Shown one piece after another: positions 32,854 to 40,946 of a DNA stretch of 56,343 nt. The position numbers and the translations under genes are program-made. The notes below the pieces were generated by a model. The model was not told the DNA's origin and did not search any database. It saw nothing but the letters and a program-made list of their open reading frames with translations. How positions within the stretch are numbered: the stretch's first letter is position 1; each line of letters starts with the position of its first letter. Source of the DNA: Pseudomonas sp. GM79 (GTDB lineage Bacteria; Pseudomonadota; Gammaproteobacteria; Pseudomonadales; Pseudomonadaceae); the NCBI RefSeq assembly GCF_000282495.1, contig NZ_AKJE01000057.1, positions 1 through 56,343 of the forward strand, in the 5' to 3' direction.

Positions 32854-34230
32854 TCAACACTCAACCGCGCTAACCGCTAACCCACCGCGCGATGTCTCTT
32901 TATATTTGTCGTGCATGTCGGCACCGGTATCACGCATGGTGCGGATCACCCGGTCCAGCGAGATAAAGTGCTGACCGTCACCCCGCAGCGCCATCTGCGC
33001 CGCGTTGATCGCTTTCACCGCGGCAATCGCATTGCGCTCGATGCACGGCACTTGCACCAGGCCACCCACTGGGTCGCAGGTCAGGCCCAAGTTATGTTCC
33101 AGGCCGATTTCCGCCGCGTTGCACAGTTGCTCCGGTGTGGCACCGAGAATCTCCGCCAACCCGGCCGCCGCCATGGCGCAGGCCGAACCGACTTCACCCT
33201 GGCAACCGACTTCGGCACCGGAGATCGAGGCGTTTTTCTTGCACAGAATCCCCACCGCCGCGGCACTGAGGAAGTAATCGACCACGTTGGCGTCGGTCAC
33301 TGCCTCGCTGAACTTCATGAAGTAGTGCAACACCGCCGGAATGATCCCCGCCGCGCCGTTGGTCGGCGCCGTAACCATGCGCCCGCCCGCAGCGTTTTCT
33401 TCGTTGACCGCCAGGGCGAACAGGTTGACCCACTCCATAGCGCTCAAGGTCGAGCCGATCACGTTGGGCTTGTTCAACTCTTGCAGGCTGCGGTGCAATT
33501 TGGCCGCGCGACGACGCACATTCAGGCCACCGGGCAAGATGCCTTCGTGCTTGAGGCCTTGCTCCACGCAATCTTGCATCGCCCGCCAGAGTTTCATCAG
33601 GCCGGCGCGAATTTCCTCTTCGCTGCGCCAGACTTTCTCGTTGGCCATCATCAACTCTGCAACGCGCAGGTTGTGCTGCTTGCAGAGACTGAGCAGCTCG
33701 ACGGCACTGGAGAAGTCGTAAGGCAGCACGGTGCTATCCAGATCCACCACGCCGCTGGAAGCCTGTGCCTCATCGACGACAAAACCGCCGCCGATGGAAT
33801 AGTAGGTGTCGCGATGCAGCTCGCCGTGATCGCCTTCGGCAACCAGGGTCATGGCATTGGGATGGAACGGCAGATTCTCGTCGATCAGGCGCATGTCCCG
33901 GGCCCAGATGAACGGGACCGACAAGCGACCGTCGAGCAATAGCGTGTCGGTTTCACGCAGGGCCGCGATGCGGATGCCGATTTGCGACGGATCGATCGCA
34001 TCCGGCCATTCGCCCATCAACCCCATGATCACCGCGTTGTCGCTGCCGTGACCGATGCCGGTGGCCGAAAGCGAACCATAAAGCTGAACTTCAACGCGCC
34101 GCACCTGCTCCAAAAGTCCCTGTTCACGCAAACCTTGCACGAACAGCGCCGCGGCGCGCATGGGCCCCACGGTGTGCGAACTGGAAGGGCCGATGCCGAT
34201 TTTGAACAAGTCGAAAACGCTGATAGCCAT
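32854..34230 (-). CDS. sdaB: L-serine ammonia-lyase
   Basis: The 458-residue single-chain iron-sulfur L-serine dehydratase converts serine to pyruvate and ammonia. The N-terminal beta domain starts MAISVFDLFKIGIGPSSSH; the C-terminal alpha domain has the conserved GCQGEVGSACAMAAAGLAE block and a second cysteine in GLTCDPVGGLVQVPCIERN, which bind the 4Fe-4S cluster. The ATG at 34230 is chosen over an upstream extension of low similarity. Next to gbdR and cbcX, it completes betaine use by turning serine made from glycine into pyruvate. It is divergent from cbcX. Confidence 0.95.
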   Translation of the reverse strand: MAISVFDLFKIGIGPSSSHTVGPMRAAALFVQGLREQGLLEQVRRVEVQLYGSLSATGIGHGSDNAVIMGLMGEWPDAIDPSQIGIRIAALRETDTLLLDGRLSVPFIWARDMRLIDENLPFHPNAMTLVAEGDHGELHRDTYYSIGGGFVVDEAQASSGVVDLDSTVLPYDFSSAVELLSLCKQHNLRVAELMMANEKVWRSEEEIRAGLMKLWRAMQDCVEQGLKHEGILPGGLNVRRRAAKLHRSLQELNKPNVIGSTLSAMEWVNLFALAVNEENAAGGRMVTAPTNGAAGIIPAVLHYFMKFSEAVTDANVVDYFLSAAAVGILCKKNASISGAEVGCQGEVGSACAMAAAGLAEILGATPEQLCNAAEIGLEHNLGLTCDPVGGLVQVPCIERNAIAAVKAINAAQMALRGDGQHFISLDRVIRTMRDTGADMHDKYKETSRGGLAVSAVEC

Positions 34231-34667
34231 TACTGCTGAACTCCTGGATGTGCCTGCTCCAGGCGCAAAAGCGCCCAGTGACGGAGCTGCTACGCTCAAG
34301 CTGCAATCCGCCGAGATGGCCGCATCATCAGGCTTTTGTCATGTCGCTCAACGTCTCACACCGACGCACTCATGCCCGCTAGCGCCGCAGGCCGCTTACG
34401 CAGTGTTTTCGCCGTTTTTTTGCGGATCAGCGGGGCAAAACGGGCTGAAAAAAGCTGTAAACGACGTTACCGACACTGGATGCGACCATCCCTGTACTGG
34501 TTACGACGCACCCTGTAGGCGTCAGATTTTCACTGGTACATGATCGTATCGACTCGATTGCAAGGCGCCGTGGTAGAGCTGTCTCCAAAACGCCATCCAA
34601 CCGCAACAGATAAGTGCGGTGGTCCAGTCGGAACACTGCCAAAAAAAACACCAAGGAGTCGCCCCTT
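34231..34667. promoter_or_regulatory. sdaB/cbcX divergent regulatory region
   Basis: This 437-bp gap contains TGCGAC at 34481-34486 and TACGAC at 34502-34507, direct half-sites 21 bp apart resembling those before gbcA and caiX. They are candidate GbdR sites (inference). AAGGAG at 34653-34658 is the cbcX ribosome-binding site. No gene is seen. Confidence 0.45.
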
Positions 34668-35615
34668 ATGAAAGGTTCCCCGTCGTTGTTGTTGGCCGCC
34701 ATGCTGAGTCTGCCGTTTCTGGCTCAAGCCGCAGAACCGGCCCAATGCAGCACCGTAAACTTCTCCGATGTCGGCTGGACGGACATTACCGTCACTACCG
34801 CCACCACCAGCGTCGTTCTCGATGCCCTGGGCTACAAGACCAAGACCACGATGATTTCCGTGCCGGTGACCTACAAGTCCCTGGCCGACGGCAAGAATAT
34901 GGACGTGTTCCTCGGTAACTGGATGCCGACCATGGAAAACGACATCAAGGCCTACCGCGATGCCGGCACCGTGGACACCCTGCGCGCTAATCTGGAAAAC
35001 GCAAAATACACACTCGCCGTCCCCGAAGAGTTGTATAACAAAGGTCTGAAAGATTTCGCCGACATCGCCAAGTTCAAGAAAGAACTCGACGGCAAGATCT
35101 ATGGCATCGAACCGGGTAACGACGGCAACCGCCTGATCCAGAGCATGATCGACAAGAACGCCTTCGGCCTGAAAGACGCCGGCTTCAAGGTGGTCGAGTC
35201 CAGCGAGGCAGGCATGCTCTCGCAAGTCGATCGCGCCCAGCGCCGCAACACCGCCGTGGTGTTCCTGGGCTGGGAACCGCACCCGATGAACACACGATTC
35301 AAGATGAAGTACCTGACTGGCGGCGACGAATACTTCGGCCCGAACTTCGGCCAGGCGACCATCTACACCAACACCCGCAAGGGTTACGCACAGGAATGCA
35401 GCAACGTGGGTCAGCTGCTGAAAAACCTGGTGTTTACCCTCGACATGGAAAGCACGCTGATGGGCAACGTCCTGGACGACAAAATGAAGCCTGACGCGGC
35501 CGCCAAGGCCTGGCTGAAAAAGAATCCACAGGTGCTCGACACCTGGCTTGCTGGCGTGACCACCATTGACGGTAAACCTGGCCTGGAGGCCGTGAAAGCC
35601 AAGCTTGCGCAGTAA
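34668..35615 (+). CDS. cbcX: Choline/betaine/carnitine ABC transporter binding protein CbcX
   Basis: The 315-residue OpuAC-type binding protein has a signal peptide cut near FLAQA-AEPAQC. The mature part has NFSDVGWTDITVTTATTSVVL, DVFLGNWMP and FLGWEPHPMNTRF, paralogous to CaiX in the same window. It delivers quaternary amines to CbcW/CbcV, encoded just downstream. A UUCG-loop hairpin follows the stop codon. The ATG at 34668 is set by the signal peptide and ribosome-binding site. Confidence 0.94.
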   Translation: MKGSPSLLLAAMLSLPFLAQAAEPAQCSTVNFSDVGWTDITVTTATTSVVLDALGYKTKTTMISVPVTYKSLADGKNMDVFLGNWMPTMENDIKAYRDAGTVDTLRANLENAKYTLAVPEELYNKGLKDFADIAKFKKELDGKIYGIEPGNDGNRLIQSMIDKNAFGLKDAGFKVVESSEAGMLSQVDRAQRRNTAVVFLGWEPHPMNTRFKMKYLTGGDEYFGPNFGQATIYTNTRKGYAQECSNVGQLLKNLVFTLDMESTLMGNVLDDKMKPDAAAKAWLKKNPQVLDTWLAGVTTIDGKPGLEAVKAKLAQ

Positions 35616-35623
35616 TGCTTACG

Positions 35624-35645
35624 CCGGGCGAGTTCGCTCGCCCGG
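35624..35645 (+). other. UUCG-loop hairpin between cbcX and cbcW
   Basis: CCGGGCGAG (35624-35632) and CTCGCCCGG (35637-35645) form a 9-bp GC-rich stem closed by the very stable TTCG tetraloop. Only a weak T-rich stretch follows (TGTTTATT). It could trim or partly terminate the mRNA, raising binding protein over permease. Confidence 0.7.
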
Positions 35646-35680
35646 GCTGTTTATTCCCTTGCATGCGGACGTTCACTACC

Positions 35681-36526
35681 ATGCTGATTGATCAGAAAAT
35701 ACCTTTAGGCCAGTACATCGCGGGCTTCGTTGAATGGTTGACGCAAAACGGCGCCAGCACCTTCGACGCAATCGCCGTGTCACTGGAAACGATGATCCAC
35801 GGCGTGACTTTTGCGCTGACCTGGTTCAACCCGCTGGCATTGATCGGCCTCATAGCGCTACTGGCACACTTCATTCAACGCAAATGGGGCCTGACCGTTT
35901 TCGTCATTGCCTCCTTTCTGCTGATCCTCAATCTGGGGTACTGGCAGGAAACCATGGAAACCCTCGCCCAGGTGTTGTTCGCCACCCTGGTGTGCGTGCT
36001 GATCGGCGTGCCGTTGGGCATCGTCGCCGCGCACAAACCGATGTTCTACACAGTGATGCGGCCGGTGCTCGATCTGATGCAGACCGTGCCGACCTTCGTG
36101 TACCTCATTCCTACCCTGACCCTCTTCGGTCTGGGTGTGGTCCCGGGTCTGATCTCGACGGTGGTGTTCGCGATTGCCGCGCCCATCCGCCTGACCTACC
36201 TGGGTATCCGCGATGTTCCGGACGAACTGATGGACGCCGGCAAGGCCTTTGGCTGCTCGCGCCGTCAGCTGCTCTCGCGAATTGAACTGCCCCACGCCAT
36301 GCCAAGCATCGCGGCCGGTATCACCCAGTGCATCATGCTGTCGTTGTCGATGGTGGTGATTGCGGCACTGGTGGGCGCCGATGGCCTGGGCAAACCCGTG
36401 GTCAACGCACTGAACACTGCTGATATCGCCCTGGGCTTCGAAGCAGGCCTGGCGATCGTACTGCTGGCGATCATGCTCGACCGTATCTGCAAACAACCCG
36501 ACGCTAAAGTAGGGGGTGACGCATGA
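35681..36526 (+). CDS. cbcW: Choline/betaine/carnitine ABC transporter permease CbcW
   Basis: The 281-residue ProW/OpuAB-type permease has several membrane segments, including LALIGLIALLAHFI, GLTVFVIASFLLILNLGYW and VLFATLVCVLIGVPLGIVAA. The cytoplasmic coupling loop (DAGKAFGCSRRQLLSRIELPHAMPSI) contacts the ATPase. The ATG at 35681 follows a short leader; a longer frame from 35615 runs back to the cbcX stop. Its 3' end overlaps cbcV by four bases (ATGA). Confidence 0.94.
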   Translation: MLIDQKIPLGQYIAGFVEWLTQNGASTFDAIAVSLETMIHGVTFALTWFNPLALIGLIALLAHFIQRKWGLTVFVIASFLLILNLGYWQETMETLAQVLFATLVCVLIGVPLGIVAAHKPMFYTVMRPVLDLMQTVPTFVYLIPTLTLFGLGVVPGLISTVVFAIAAPIRLTYLGIRDVPDELMDAGKAFGCSRRQLLSRIELPHAMPSIAAGITQCIMLSLSMVVIAALVGADGLGKPVVNALNTADIALGFEAGLAIVLLAIMLDRICKQPDAKVGGDA

Positions 36527-37701
36527 GCATTATTCGCTTCGAAGACGTGGACGTGATCTTCTCCAAAGACCCGCGCGAGGCGCTCAAACTCCTCGACCAG
36601 GGCATGACCCGCAACGAGATTCTGAAAAAGACCGGGCAAATCGTCGGTGTCGAAAAGGCCAGCCTGGACATCGAAAAAGGTGAAATCTGCGTACTGATGG
36701 GCCTGTCCGGCTCCGGCAAGTCCAGCCTGCTGCGTTGCATCAACGGCCTCAACACCGTCAGCCGTGGCAAGTTGTTCGTCGAGCACGAAGGCAAGCAGAT
36801 CGACATCGCCTCGTGCACGCCGGCGGAACTGAAAATGATGCGCACCAAGCGCATCGCGATGGTGTTCCAGAAGTTCGCCCTGATGCCTTGGCTGACGGTG
36901 CGCGAGAACATCAGCTTCGGTCTGGAAATGCAGGGCCGGCCGGAGAAGGAACGGAAAAAACTGGTCGATGAAAAACTCGAACTGGTAGGCCTGACCCAGT
37001 GGCGCAACAAGAAACCCAATGAGCTCTCCGGTGGTATGCAACAGCGTGTGGGCCTGGCCCGAGCGCTGGCGATGGACGCCGACATTCTGCTGATGGACGA
37101 ACCGTTCTCGGCCCTCGACCCGCTGATTCGCCAAGGTCTGCAAGACGAACTGCTGGAGCTGCAACGCAAACTGAGCAAGACCATCGTTTTCGTGAGTCAC
37201 GACCTCGATGAGGCCCTGAAGCTCGGCAGCCGTATCGCCATCATGAAAGACGGCCGGATCATCCAGTACAGCAAACCGGAAGAAATCGTGCTCAACCCTG
37301 CGGACGATTACGTGCGCACCTTCGTCGCCCACACCAACCCGCTGAACGTATTGTGCGGTCGCAGCCTGATGCGCACCCTGGACAACTGCAAACGCATCAA
37401 CGGTTCGGTGTGCCTGGATCCTGGCGGCGATTCGTGGCTGGACCTGGCCGAAGGCAATACCATCAAAGGCGCACGCCAGAACGGCTCGAGCCTGGACCTG
37501 CAGAACTGGATACCAGGGCAAGCGGTTGAAGGTTTGGGCCGTCGGCCAACATTGGTGGATTCCAATATCGGCATGCGCGATGCGTTGCAGATTCGTTACC
37601 AGACCGGCAATAAGCTGGTGCTGCACGACAACAACAAGGTTGTCGGGATTCTCGGTGACAGCGAGCTGTACCACGCGCTGCTCGGCAAGAACCTGGGGTA
37701 A
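36523..37701 (+). CDS. cbcV: Choline/betaine/carnitine ABC transporter ATPase CbcV
   Basis: The 392-residue ProV/OpuAA-type ATPase has Walker A GLSGSGKSS, the Q-loop in FQKFALMPW, signature LSGGMQQRVGLARAL, Walker B ILLMDEPFSALD and switch VSHDLDEALKLG. About 120 residues beyond the nucleotide-binding domain form a C-terminal domain, where relatives have CBS-like sensors. It powers uptake by CbcW with CbcX, and probably also serves CaiX. A strong terminator follows 14 bases after the stop. Confidence 0.95.
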   Translation: MSIIRFEDVDVIFSKDPREALKLLDQGMTRNEILKKTGQIVGVEKASLDIEKGEICVLMGLSGSGKSSLLRCINGLNTVSRGKLFVEHEGKQIDIASCTPAELKMMRTKRIAMVFQKFALMPWLTVRENISFGLEMQGRPEKERKKLVDEKLELVGLTQWRNKKPNELSGGMQQRVGLARALAMDADILLMDEPFSALDPLIRQGLQDELLELQRKLSKTIVFVSHDLDEALKLGSRIAIMKDGRIIQYSKPEEIVLNPADDYVRTFVAHTNPLNVLCGRSLMRTLDNCKRINGSVCLDPGGDSWLDLAEGNTIKGARQNGSSLDLQNWIPGQAVEGLGRRPTLVDSNIGMRDALQIRYQTGNKLVLHDNNKVVGILGDSELYHALLGKNLG

Positions 37702-37715
37702 GAAGCAGCAGACAC

Positions 37716-37749
37716 AAAAACGCCGCGAGAGATCGCGGCGTTTTTGTTT
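37716..37749. terminator. Intrinsic terminator after cbcV
   Basis: CGCCGCGA (37721-37728) and TCGCGGCG (37733-37740) form an 8-bp stem with a GAGA loop, flanked by AAAAA and TTTTTGTTT. The symmetry suggests it works in both directions, ending cbcXWV and possibly betT transcripts. Confidence 0.9.
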
Positions 37750-37789
37750 ATGGGATATCGGGGCATGCAGCTTTGCGGTTGATGGCCCC

Positions 37790-37871
37790 TTCGCGAGCAA
37801 GCCCGCTCCCACATTCGACCGCATGTCCCTGATAGAACTCGGTTACCTGTGGGAGCGGGCTTGCTCGCGAA
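37790..37871. repeat. REP doublet, outward type, 82 bp
   Basis: Cores at 37790-37813 and 37848-37871 flank a 34-base loop beginning TTCGACCGCATG. It lies between the convergent cbcV and betT genes. Confidence 0.88.
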
Positions 37872-37913
37872 GAATATGACGCGGTGTCACTGGAACACCG
37901 CGCCACTCACTCC

Positions 37914-39920
37914 TTAGCTGTAAACCCGGCCAAGCAACTGCCGATGGCTTTCAAACTGATCGAGCACATCACGGGTGATCTGATCCTGAGTGAAGCCCAT
38001 CAGGTCGTAATCCTGGCTGCCGTTGTGCAGGTACACCTCGGCGCGGTAGTAACGTGCGCGCGGTTCATCGGCACTTTCGGCCGACACCGTGTCACTCGCC
38101 GCCGCCAGATAACCATCCAGGCTCACTTCGTAGACAAAAGGGTTGCCCTCTTCCATCTCGATCCGCACGCCCATGCAGCGCTTGGCCTTGCCCAGCAACG
38201 TCTGCACATCCAGGCCCTGAGCACGCAATTGCACAGCCGCGTCTTCCAGCGCCGGGCTGACGCGCTTGTCCATGAAACGCTGAACGATCGACTGGTTCGG
38301 TTGCAGATCCAGCTGGGTCAGACGCTCGCTGAAACCACGACGACCACGCGCCGCCAGCTCCGCTTGCTCCTGTTCGATTTGCACGTCCTGGCGCATGGCC
38401 TTGTGCAAGCCAAACATGAAGAACACCAGCACCACCGAGAACGGCAGCCCCGCCAGCACCACCATGGTTTGCATGGCTTCGAAGTTACCGGCGAACAACA
38501 GACCGATGGTCACCAGGGTGATCACTGCCGACCAGAAAATCCGCAGCCAGTGCGGCGCATCTTCGTCAACATTGCCGCCCTTGCAGGAAAGGTTGGCCAT
38601 CATCACCGCGCCGGAATCCGCCGGGGTCAGGAACAGCACGAAGCCGACAAAAATCGACACGCCGATCACGATCTTCGACGCCGGGTAATGCTCAAGCAAC
38701 TGGTAGATCGCCATCGACGGCTGTTCCAGCGCCGTCTTCCCGAGTTCCACCGCCCCATGGTTCATCACCAGGTCCAGGGCCGAGTTACCGAAGATCGACA
38801 GCCATGCCAGGGTGAAGCCCAGCGGAATCAGCAACACGCCGGCCACCAACTCACGCACCGTGCGACCACGGGAAATACGCGCGATGAACATGCCGACGAA
38901 TGGGGCCCAGGAAATCCACCAGGCCCAGTAGAACAGGGTCCACAGGCCCAACCAGCGGTCGGACTTCTCACTGTCGCCTTCATACACATAGAGGTCGAAC
39001 GTCTTCAGCACCACGCCGTTCAGGTAGTCGCCGATGTTCTGCACAAAGCCGTTGAGCAGGTGCAGGGTCGGGCCGAACAGCAGCACGAAAATCAGCAGAC
39101 CGCTGAACAACACGATGTTCAGGTTGGACAGGCGGCGAATACCGTTTTCCACGCCAGACACAGCGGCGATGGTCGCCACGGTGCTCATCACGATGATCAC
39201 GATCAGCAGGTTGGTGTTGCTGTGCTCCATGCCGAACAGGTTTTCCAGCCCCGACGATACTTGCAGCGAACCGATCCCCAGGTTCGTCACCAGCCCCAGC
39301 AGGGTCACGAACATGCCGAAGCCGTCCACCGCATGACCGGCGGCGCCTTTGACCCAACGCTCGCCGACCAGCGGATACAGCGCCGACCGCAACGCCAGCG
39401 GCTGGTTATGACGGTAAGCAAAGTACGCCACGGCCAGGCCGACCAGTGCGTAGATCGCCCAGCCATGCAGGCCCCAATGCAGGAATGTCAGTTGCACCGC
39501 CTGACGGGCCGCAAGGTTGCTGCCGGCCACGCCTTCCGGCGGATTGAAATAGTGGTCCAGCGGCTCGGAAGCGCCAAAGTAAAGCAGCGAGATGCCGATG
39601 CCCGACGAGAACAGCATCCCCGCCCAGGCGCCATAGCTGAAATCAGGGGTGTCGTCCTTGCTGCCCAGCTTGAGTTTGCCGTAGGACGAAAACGCCAGGC
39701 CAACCACAAAAACCAGGTAGGCGGCGATCACCACCATGTAGTACCAGCCGAAGCTGCGGGACAACCAGGCCTGGGCAATGCCGAGCATTCTGCCGGCCTC
39801 TTGCGGGGCGATGATCAGAATGGCGGTCAATAGCAGAATCAACGCGGTAGAGGTGTAAAACACCCAACCGTTGACCGTCACCTTCTCGGGTGGGGTCTTT
39901 ATTAGAGAGGCAGAACTCAT
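37914..39920 (-). CDS. betT: Choline BCCT transporter BetT
   Basis: The 668-residue secondary transporter of the betaine/carnitine/choline family has about twelve membrane segments in residues 1-~520. The family motif region WWISWAPFVGMFIARISRGRT gives the conserved tryptophan cluster and following arginine-rich loop. A ~150-residue cytoplasmic C-terminal tail is present, as in osmosensing BetT proteins. The ATG at 39920 gives MSSASLIKTPPEK. It is divergent from betI, and a strong terminator lies ~105 bp upstream of its start in its own orientation. Confidence 0.95.
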   Translation of the reverse strand: MSSASLIKTPPEKVTVNGWVFYTSTALILLLTAILIIAPQEAGRMLGIAQAWLSRSFGWYYMVVIAAYLVFVVGLAFSSYGKLKLGSKDDTPDFSYGAWAGMLFSSGIGISLLYFGASEPLDHYFNPPEGVAGSNLAARQAVQLTFLHWGLHGWAIYALVGLAVAYFAYRHNQPLALRSALYPLVGERWVKGAAGHAVDGFGMFVTLLGLVTNLGIGSLQVSSGLENLFGMEHSNTNLLIVIIVMSTVATIAAVSGVENGIRRLSNLNIVLFSGLLIFVLLFGPTLHLLNGFVQNIGDYLNGVVLKTFDLYVYEGDSEKSDRWLGLWTLFYWAWWISWAPFVGMFIARISRGRTVRELVAGVLLIPLGFTLAWLSIFGNSALDLVMNHGAVELGKTALEQPSMAIYQLLEHYPASKIVIGVSIFVGFVLFLTPADSGAVMMANLSCKGGNVDEDAPHWLRIFWSAVITLVTIGLLFAGNFEAMQTMVVLAGLPFSVVLVFFMFGLHKAMRQDVQIEQEQAELAARGRRGFSERLTQLDLQPNQSIVQRFMDKRVSPALEDAAVQLRAQGLDVQTLLGKAKRCMGVRIEMEEGNPFVYEVSLDGYLAAASDTVSAESADEPRARYYRAEVYLHNGSQDYDLMGFTQDQITRDVLDQFESHRQLLGRVYS

Positions 39921-40024
39921 GGCACAGATGCTCCAGGCAGTGCGAGAGAAAAACACAAGGCAACGCGTTACCCGACCATTCGGTTAGTTGGCAGCCGACC
40001 AGCGGGTGATATAAAGACAGCCCG

Positions 40025-40070
40025 AAAAAAGCCCGAAACCCCTGAACGCCTGAGCGTGTGGGTTTCGAGC
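40025..40070 (-). terminator. Strong intrinsic terminator upstream of betT
   Basis: On the minus strand, GCTCGAAACCC (40070-40060) pairs with GGGTTTCGGGC (40041-40031) over 11 positions including one G-U, followed directly by six T (40030-40025). The loop holds an extra small stem, ACGC/GCGT. It lies between a minus-strand promoter candidate in the BetI operator region and the betT start codon at 39920, so it could attenuate betT or end a ~110-nt leader RNA. Confidence 0.7.
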
Positions 40071-40112
40071 ATTTTCAGATGTCGTTTTTCCGCCAACTAC
40101 GTGTAGGAAAAA

Positions 40113-40200
40113 CCTGTAGGCAGCGACGAATTGTCGCAGATCTTATTCTTTGTTGATTGAACGTTCAATCAAAACAAAATAGACTGGCCTTCAATCCGAT
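40113..40200. promoter_or_regulatory. betI: betI/betT divergent promoter region with BetI operator
   Basis: TTGATTGAACGTTCAATCAA (40153-40172) is a perfect 20-bp palindrome, the expected form of a TetR-type BetI operator. On the minus strand TTGAAC, a 17-base spacer and TAAGAT form a sigma-70-like promoter whose -35 lies inside the palindrome. On the plus strand TTGATT with a downstream AAAATA is plausible. A second interrupted palindrome, GCGAC-GAATT-GTCGC, is at 40123-40137. BetI is known to repress bet genes unless choline is present. Confidence 0.75.
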
Positions 40201-40242
40201 AGACGTTTTACGTCCGCCGGAAGGCCTAAGGAGATGTGCAAG

Positions 40243-40836
40243 ATGCCCAAGGTCGGTATGCAACCCATCCGCCGCCAGCAATTGATCGAAGCCACGCTAC
40301 AGGCTGTCGACAAGGTCGGCATGGGGGACGCCAGCATTGCGCTGATCGCCCGTTTGGCCGGTGTCTCGAATGGCATCATCAGTCACTACTTTCAGGACAA
40401 GAACGGCCTGATCGCCGCCACGGCGCAGTATCTGATGAGTGTCCTCAGCGAGAACGTCACCGCGCGCCGTCAGGCGCTGGAGGACACCAGCCCACGGGCT
40501 CACCTTCAGGTGATTATCGAAGGCAACTTCGACGCCAGCCAGGTCAATGGCCCGGCAATGAAAACCTGGCTGGCCTTCTGGGCCACCAGCATGCACCACC
40601 CGTCTTTGCACAGGTTGCAGCGGATCAACGATCACCGTCTGTATTCCAACCTGTGCTGCCAGTTCCGCCGTGTATTGCCGCTCGATGACGCGCGCAGTGC
40701 AGCTCGAGGTCTGGCAGCTCTCATCGACGGTTTGTGGTTGCGCGGCGCGCTGTCGGGAGATGCTTTCGACACCGGGCAGGCGCACCAGATCGCTTACGAA
40801 TACATGGATTTCCAACTGGCCAAGCAGGTGAGTTAG
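40243..40836 (+). CDS. betI: Choline-responsive repressor BetI
   Basis: The 197-residue TetR-family repressor has an N-terminal helix-turn-helix ASIALIARLAGVSNGIISHYF and a C-terminal ligand-binding domain with FDASQVNGPAMKTWLAFWATSMHHP, which is characteristic of BetI. It represses betIBA and betT by binding the palindrome upstream, and choline releases it. The ATG at 40243 (MPKVGMQPIRR) fits family length; an in-frame ATG three codons earlier is less likely. It is first in the betIBA operon. Confidence 0.96.
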   Translation: MPKVGMQPIRRQQLIEATLQAVDKVGMGDASIALIARLAGVSNGIISHYFQDKNGLIAATAQYLMSVLSENVTARRQALEDTSPRAHLQVIIEGNFDASQVNGPAMKTWLAFWATSMHHPSLHRLQRINDHRLYSNLCCQFRRVLPLDDARSAARGLAALIDGLWLRGALSGDAFDTGQAHQIAYEYMDFQLAKQVS

Positions 40837-40946
40837 AGCACACATAAAACCGCTCAGCCCCTGAACCGCCACTGACCAGCGTCGCCCAGGCTACACGGCA
40901 CGCCCAGTGGTCAACGCCAACCACTTAATGCACTTGCGAGGACACT

